From Pseudomonadota bacterium (GTDB taxonomy: Bacteria; Pseudomonadota; Gammaproteobacteria; Steroidobacterales; Woeseiaceae): 34,959 bases of DNA. Location: positions 1 through 34,959 of the forward strand of contig JACZTO010000021.1 in assembly GCA_022573655.1 (NCBI GenBank), in the 5' to 3' direction. Shown in pieces: positions 32,704-34,959 of the stretch; position 1 is the stretch's first letter; each line of letters opens with the position of its first letter. The notes beneath the pieces were generated by a model. That model was given only the letters and a program-made list of their open reading frames with translations, did not search any database and was not told where the DNA came from. Made by a program: the position numbers and the translations under genes.

Positions 32704-33420
32704 ATGAGAACTGCAGTTTGTTGGGTCGTTTTGCTGGCATTCACAGTGAATGCCGATGAGGTGGATTATTCGATGGCGAGAGCTTCCATGGTGGATGAGG
32801 TTCATTATTACGCAACGCTTGCCCGCGACACCGGCGAAGAGGCGCTGGACGAACATGTCATGCAGTCCCTGGGTACAGTCGAACGCCATCAGTTTGTACC
32901 TGCTCACCAACAACCCTTCGCGTACGAGAATCGACCGTTGCCCATAGGTCACGGCCAGACGATCTCGCAACCCTACATCGTCGCGCTGATGACTGATCTC
33001 ATCGAGCCCGACCATGACTTTGTCGTATTGGAAATCGGCACCGGTTCCGGTTACCAGGCAGCGATCCTCGCGAAGCTCGTGACGCACGTTTACAGCATCG
33101 AGATCATCGAAGCACTCGCCGCCACGGCGTCAGCTCGGCTCGCACATCTCGGCTATGACAATGTCACAACGAAACTCGGTGACGGATACCACGGCTGGGA
33201 AGAGCATGCGCCATATGATGCGATCGTCGTGACGGCGGCTGCAAGCCACATACCTCCTCCGCTGGTCCAGCAGCTTAAAGTCGGTGGCCGAATGATTATT
33301 CCGGTCGGCGGCCGGTTTATGACCCAGCAGTTGCTATTACTCGAAAGAACCACGGACGACGAGGTCATCACCCGGCAAATCGCCGCAGTTCGTTTCGTTC
33401 CCCTGACACGCGAGCGCTAA
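32704..33420 (+). CDS. pcm: Protein-L-isoaspartate O-methyltransferase, apparently exported
   Basis: 238 aa. It transfers methyl from SAM to isoaspartyl residues in damaged proteins. PIMT landmarks: the GHGQTISQPYIVA signature (82-94), VVLEIGTGSGYQAAIL (107-122, SAM motif I), the acidic SIE after strand two, GDGYHGW (159-165) and YDAIVVTAAASHIPPPLV (171-188). Unlike the cytosolic enzyme, the N-terminus is a short signal-peptide-like segment (~1-17: charged start, VCWVVLLAFTV, then NA-DE), suggesting a periplasmic form. It lies nine bases after the small ORF and 11 before the spermidine-synthase-like gene, so the three are probably one unit. Confidence 0.85.
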   Translation: MRTAVCWVVLLAFTVNADEVDYSMARASMVDEVHYYATLARDTGEEALDEHVMQSLGTVERHQFVPAHQQPFAYENRPLPIGHGQTISQPYIVALMTDLIEPDHDFVVLEIGTGSGYQAAILAKLVTHVYSIEIIEALAATASARLAHLGYDNVTTKLGDGYHGWEEHAPYDAIVVTAAASHIPPPLVQQLKVGGRMIIPVGGRFMTQQLLLLERTTDDEVITRQIAAVRFVPLTRER

Positions 33421-33431
33421 GCGACGCCGGC

Positions 33432-34959
33432 GTGCGCCTACTGTTTCTTGCAACATCACTGATCTCTGCGGCGGCCATTGCGTACGAAATCCTGTTGATG
33501 CGCATGTTGTCGATCGTGCAGTGGAATCACTTCGCTTACATGATCATTAGCCTGGCACTTCTGGGCTATGGCGCCAGCGGCACCTTTATCGCGCTCGGCA
33601 AGCACTTTCTCGAGCCGCGGTTTGAGTTCGCATTCAGTGCCAGTGCGCTGTTGTTCAGCATCACGATGGTCGCGTGCCTGATTTTGGGACAACGAGTGCC
33701 ATTCAACGCGCTGGAACTCGTCTGGGACCCACGCCAGTTCATTTATCTCGCCGTCACTTTTCTGGTCTTCTCGGTGCCGTTCTTTTTCGCGGCCTGCTGC
33801 ATCGGTCTCGCTTTCACCTGTCGCCGGCCCTACATCAACCGTATTTATTTCTTTGACCTGTTGGGCGCAGGACTTGGCGCCATGTCGATGGTGGGATTGC
33901 TCTTCCTGCTGTCGGTGCAACACGCACTCATCATGCTGGCCATTCTGGCACTGCTGGCATCCGCATTGATGGGCTTGGCCTCTGCCGTGCGCAAGCCACT
34001 CATCATCACGCAACTTGCGTGCCTGGCCATCCTTCTCTTTGGCCTGCCACAGGGTTGGCTCGAATTGCGGATCTCCGAATACAAGGGTCTGAACCAGGCT
34101 GTGCAGGTAGTGGATAGCAACGTTTTGGCAGTGTCGTCGAGTCCTTTAGGACTCCTGACGGTGGTCGAGAGCCCGCGCATTCCGTTTCGTTACGCGCCGG
34201 GCTTAAGTGTCAACACGACTTTTGAACCGCCGCAGCAACTTGCCGTTTTTTCCGATGGCGACGGTATGAGTGTGATTACGCGATTCGACGGCAATCTCGA
34301 TGCCCTCGGCTACATGGGCGATGTCACGGCTGCGTTGCCCTATCAATTGCTCGATGATCCTCATGTGCTGATCCTGGGTGCCGGTGGCGGTGCCGACGTG
34401 CTGCTGGCGCTATACAACGGCGCCGGTGAAATCGATGCGGTGGAGCTGAATCCGCAGATGACCCGGCTGGTAACGGACACTTATGCGGACTTCGCGGGGC
34501 ACTTGTATGACGATGCAAGGATCACTTTGCACACACAGGAGGCGCGCGGCTTTGTCGCACGAAGCAAGCATCAATACAACCTCATACAAGTCGCATTGCT
34601 GGATTCGTTCGCAGCCTCAGGCTCAGGCATGCAGGCGCTCAACGCAAGTTATCTCTACACAGTCGAAGCCATTCAGGAATACCTGCAGCACACGGCGCCG
34701 GGCGGCCTGCTTGCCATTACACGCTGGCTGAAGCTTCCGCCACGGGACAACCTGAAGCTCGTCGCCACGGTCCTCGAAGCGATGCAAGCGATGGGTATTG
34801 CCGAGCCCGAGCGGCGGCTGGCGATGATTCGGAGCTGGAACACAAGCACGTTGCTGGTCAAGCACGGTGAATTTTCGGAAGATGAGATCGCTGTGATCAC
34901 CGGGTTTGCCCGCTCGCGCTCCTTCGACACAGCATTTTACCCGTCGATGCCGCCGCACG
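33432..34959 (+). CDS. Spermidine-synthase-like membrane protein (3' end beyond window)
   Basis: Open from a GTG at 33432 to the window end (509 codons). Residues 1-~205 hold about six TM helices, opening with ATSLISAAAIAYEILLMRML, the usual start of the polytopic spermidine-synthase-like family, which supports the GTG. Residues ~290-440 resemble a class I SAM-binding fold: VLILGAGGGADVLLAL with GAGGG at 316-320, then AVELNP near 336-341 and a DSFAASGSG segment where decarboxy-SAM/polyamine enzymes have catalytic acids. Such proteins are often fused transporter-like/aminopropyltransferase-like and of unknown substrate. No ribosome site is obvious; it starts 11 bases after pcm. Confidence 0.75.
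   Translation, partial: MRLLFLATSLISAAAIAYEILLMRMLSIVQWNHFAYMIISLALLGYGASGTFIALGKHFLEPRFEFAFSASALLFSITMVACLILGQRVPFNALELVWDPRQFIYLAVTFLVFSVPFFFAACCIGLAFTCRRPYINRIYFFDLLGAGLGAMSMVGLLFLLSVQHALIMLAILALLASALMGLASAVRKPLIITQLACLAILLFGLPQGWLELRISEYKGLNQAVQVVDSNVLAVSSSPLGLLTVVESPRIPFRYAPGLSVNTTFEPPQQLAVFSDGDGMSVITRFDGNLDALGYMGDVTAALPYQLLDDPHVLILGAGGGADVLLALYNGAGEIDAVELNPQMTRLVTDTYADFAGHLYDDARITLHTQEARGFVARSKHQYNLIQVALLDSFAASGSGMQALNASYLYTVEAIQEYLQHTAPGGLLAITRWLKLPPRDNLKLVATVLEAMQAMGIAEPERRLAMIRSWNTSTLLVKHGEFSEDEIAVITGFARSRSFDTAFYPSMPPH

Noticed and set aside
33456-34013. Long minus-strand ORF (185 codons) opposite the spermidine-synthase-like gene
   Set aside because: Composition is His/Gln/Arg-rich and low in hydrophobics, as expected for the antisense of a membrane protein; the plus frame has clear TM and SAM-fold features.
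1-34959. CRISPR arrays, tRNA/rRNA genes, IS elements, phage genes
   Set aside because: None seen by reading; no repeat-spacer pattern, transposase or integrase motifs among the ORFs. A tRNA or Rfam scan was not possible here.

Overview
The window looks like chromosomal DNA of an aerobic Gram-negative bacterium, most likely a marine or sediment gammaproteobacterium. The basis is outer-membrane beta-barrels ending in Phe, a TonB-dependent receptor, lipoprotein signals, MtgA, a GlyGly-CTERM-tailed protease, and three TolB-like/TPR membrane proteins. Two of those three begin with an 'LFAELQRRNV' segment that I associate with the Woeseiaceae/Chromatiales. The taxonomic placement is inference. I saw no rRNA, tRNA, CRISPR array, IS element or phage gene.

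Layout. 1-616: 3' end of an unrecognised gene and a start-less coding-like remnant. 640-3885 (minus): tight operon of a double-CDGSH iron-sulfur protein, a class V PLP enzyme (TTG start) and a secreted amidohydrolase. 3948-5528 (plus): lipoprotein related to M28 peptidases but lacking the Glu-Glu motif. 5590-8133: divergent pair, a small outer-membrane beta-barrel and a CadC-like winged-helix/TolB-like/TPR regulator, sharing an intergenic region with a Fur-box-like sequence. 8300-11970 (plus): TolB/TPR membrane protein, DUF3014 protein and DUF6498 protein, meeting mtgA convergently with a 4-bp overlap. 12786-17181 (plus): predicted beta-barrel, a second 3-TM TolB/TPR paralogue, an ion-channel protein and an AI-2E family permease. 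17247-19729 (minus): reprolysin-like metalloprotease with DUF11-type repeats and a GlyGly-CTERM tail, and a small lipoprotein.

19756-29851 looks like one physiological unit. Minus strand, in order of transcription: proline iminopeptidase, a large sortilin/BNR-propeller protein broken by a one-base frameshift, a TonB-dependent receptor, and a single ORF joining a GntR/FCD regulator to a short-chain dehydrogenase. Divergent on the plus strand are a 2-hydroxyacid dehydrogenase and a PLP aminotransferase. Two near-identical palindromic sites (core TGGNATNCCA) lie just upstream of the GntR-SDR gene and just upstream of the dehydrogenase. This suggests the regulator controls itself and this divergent peptide/amino-acid/2-oxoacid cluster.

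29860-34959: a phytoene-desaturase-like FAD oxidoreductase (minus), then plus-strand genes for DUF2784, DUF6940, a 25-aa ORF, an apparently exported protein-L-isoaspartate methyltransferase, and a spermidine-synthase-like membrane protein cut by the window end.

The most notable points are the GntR-SDR fusion with its retained internal Shine-Dalgarno, the matching operator pair, the BNR frameshift, the M28-like protein without its catalytic acid pair, and the 25-aa ORF that shares frame with the methyltransferase across an amber codon. All calls come from reading the sequence; no database search was run.
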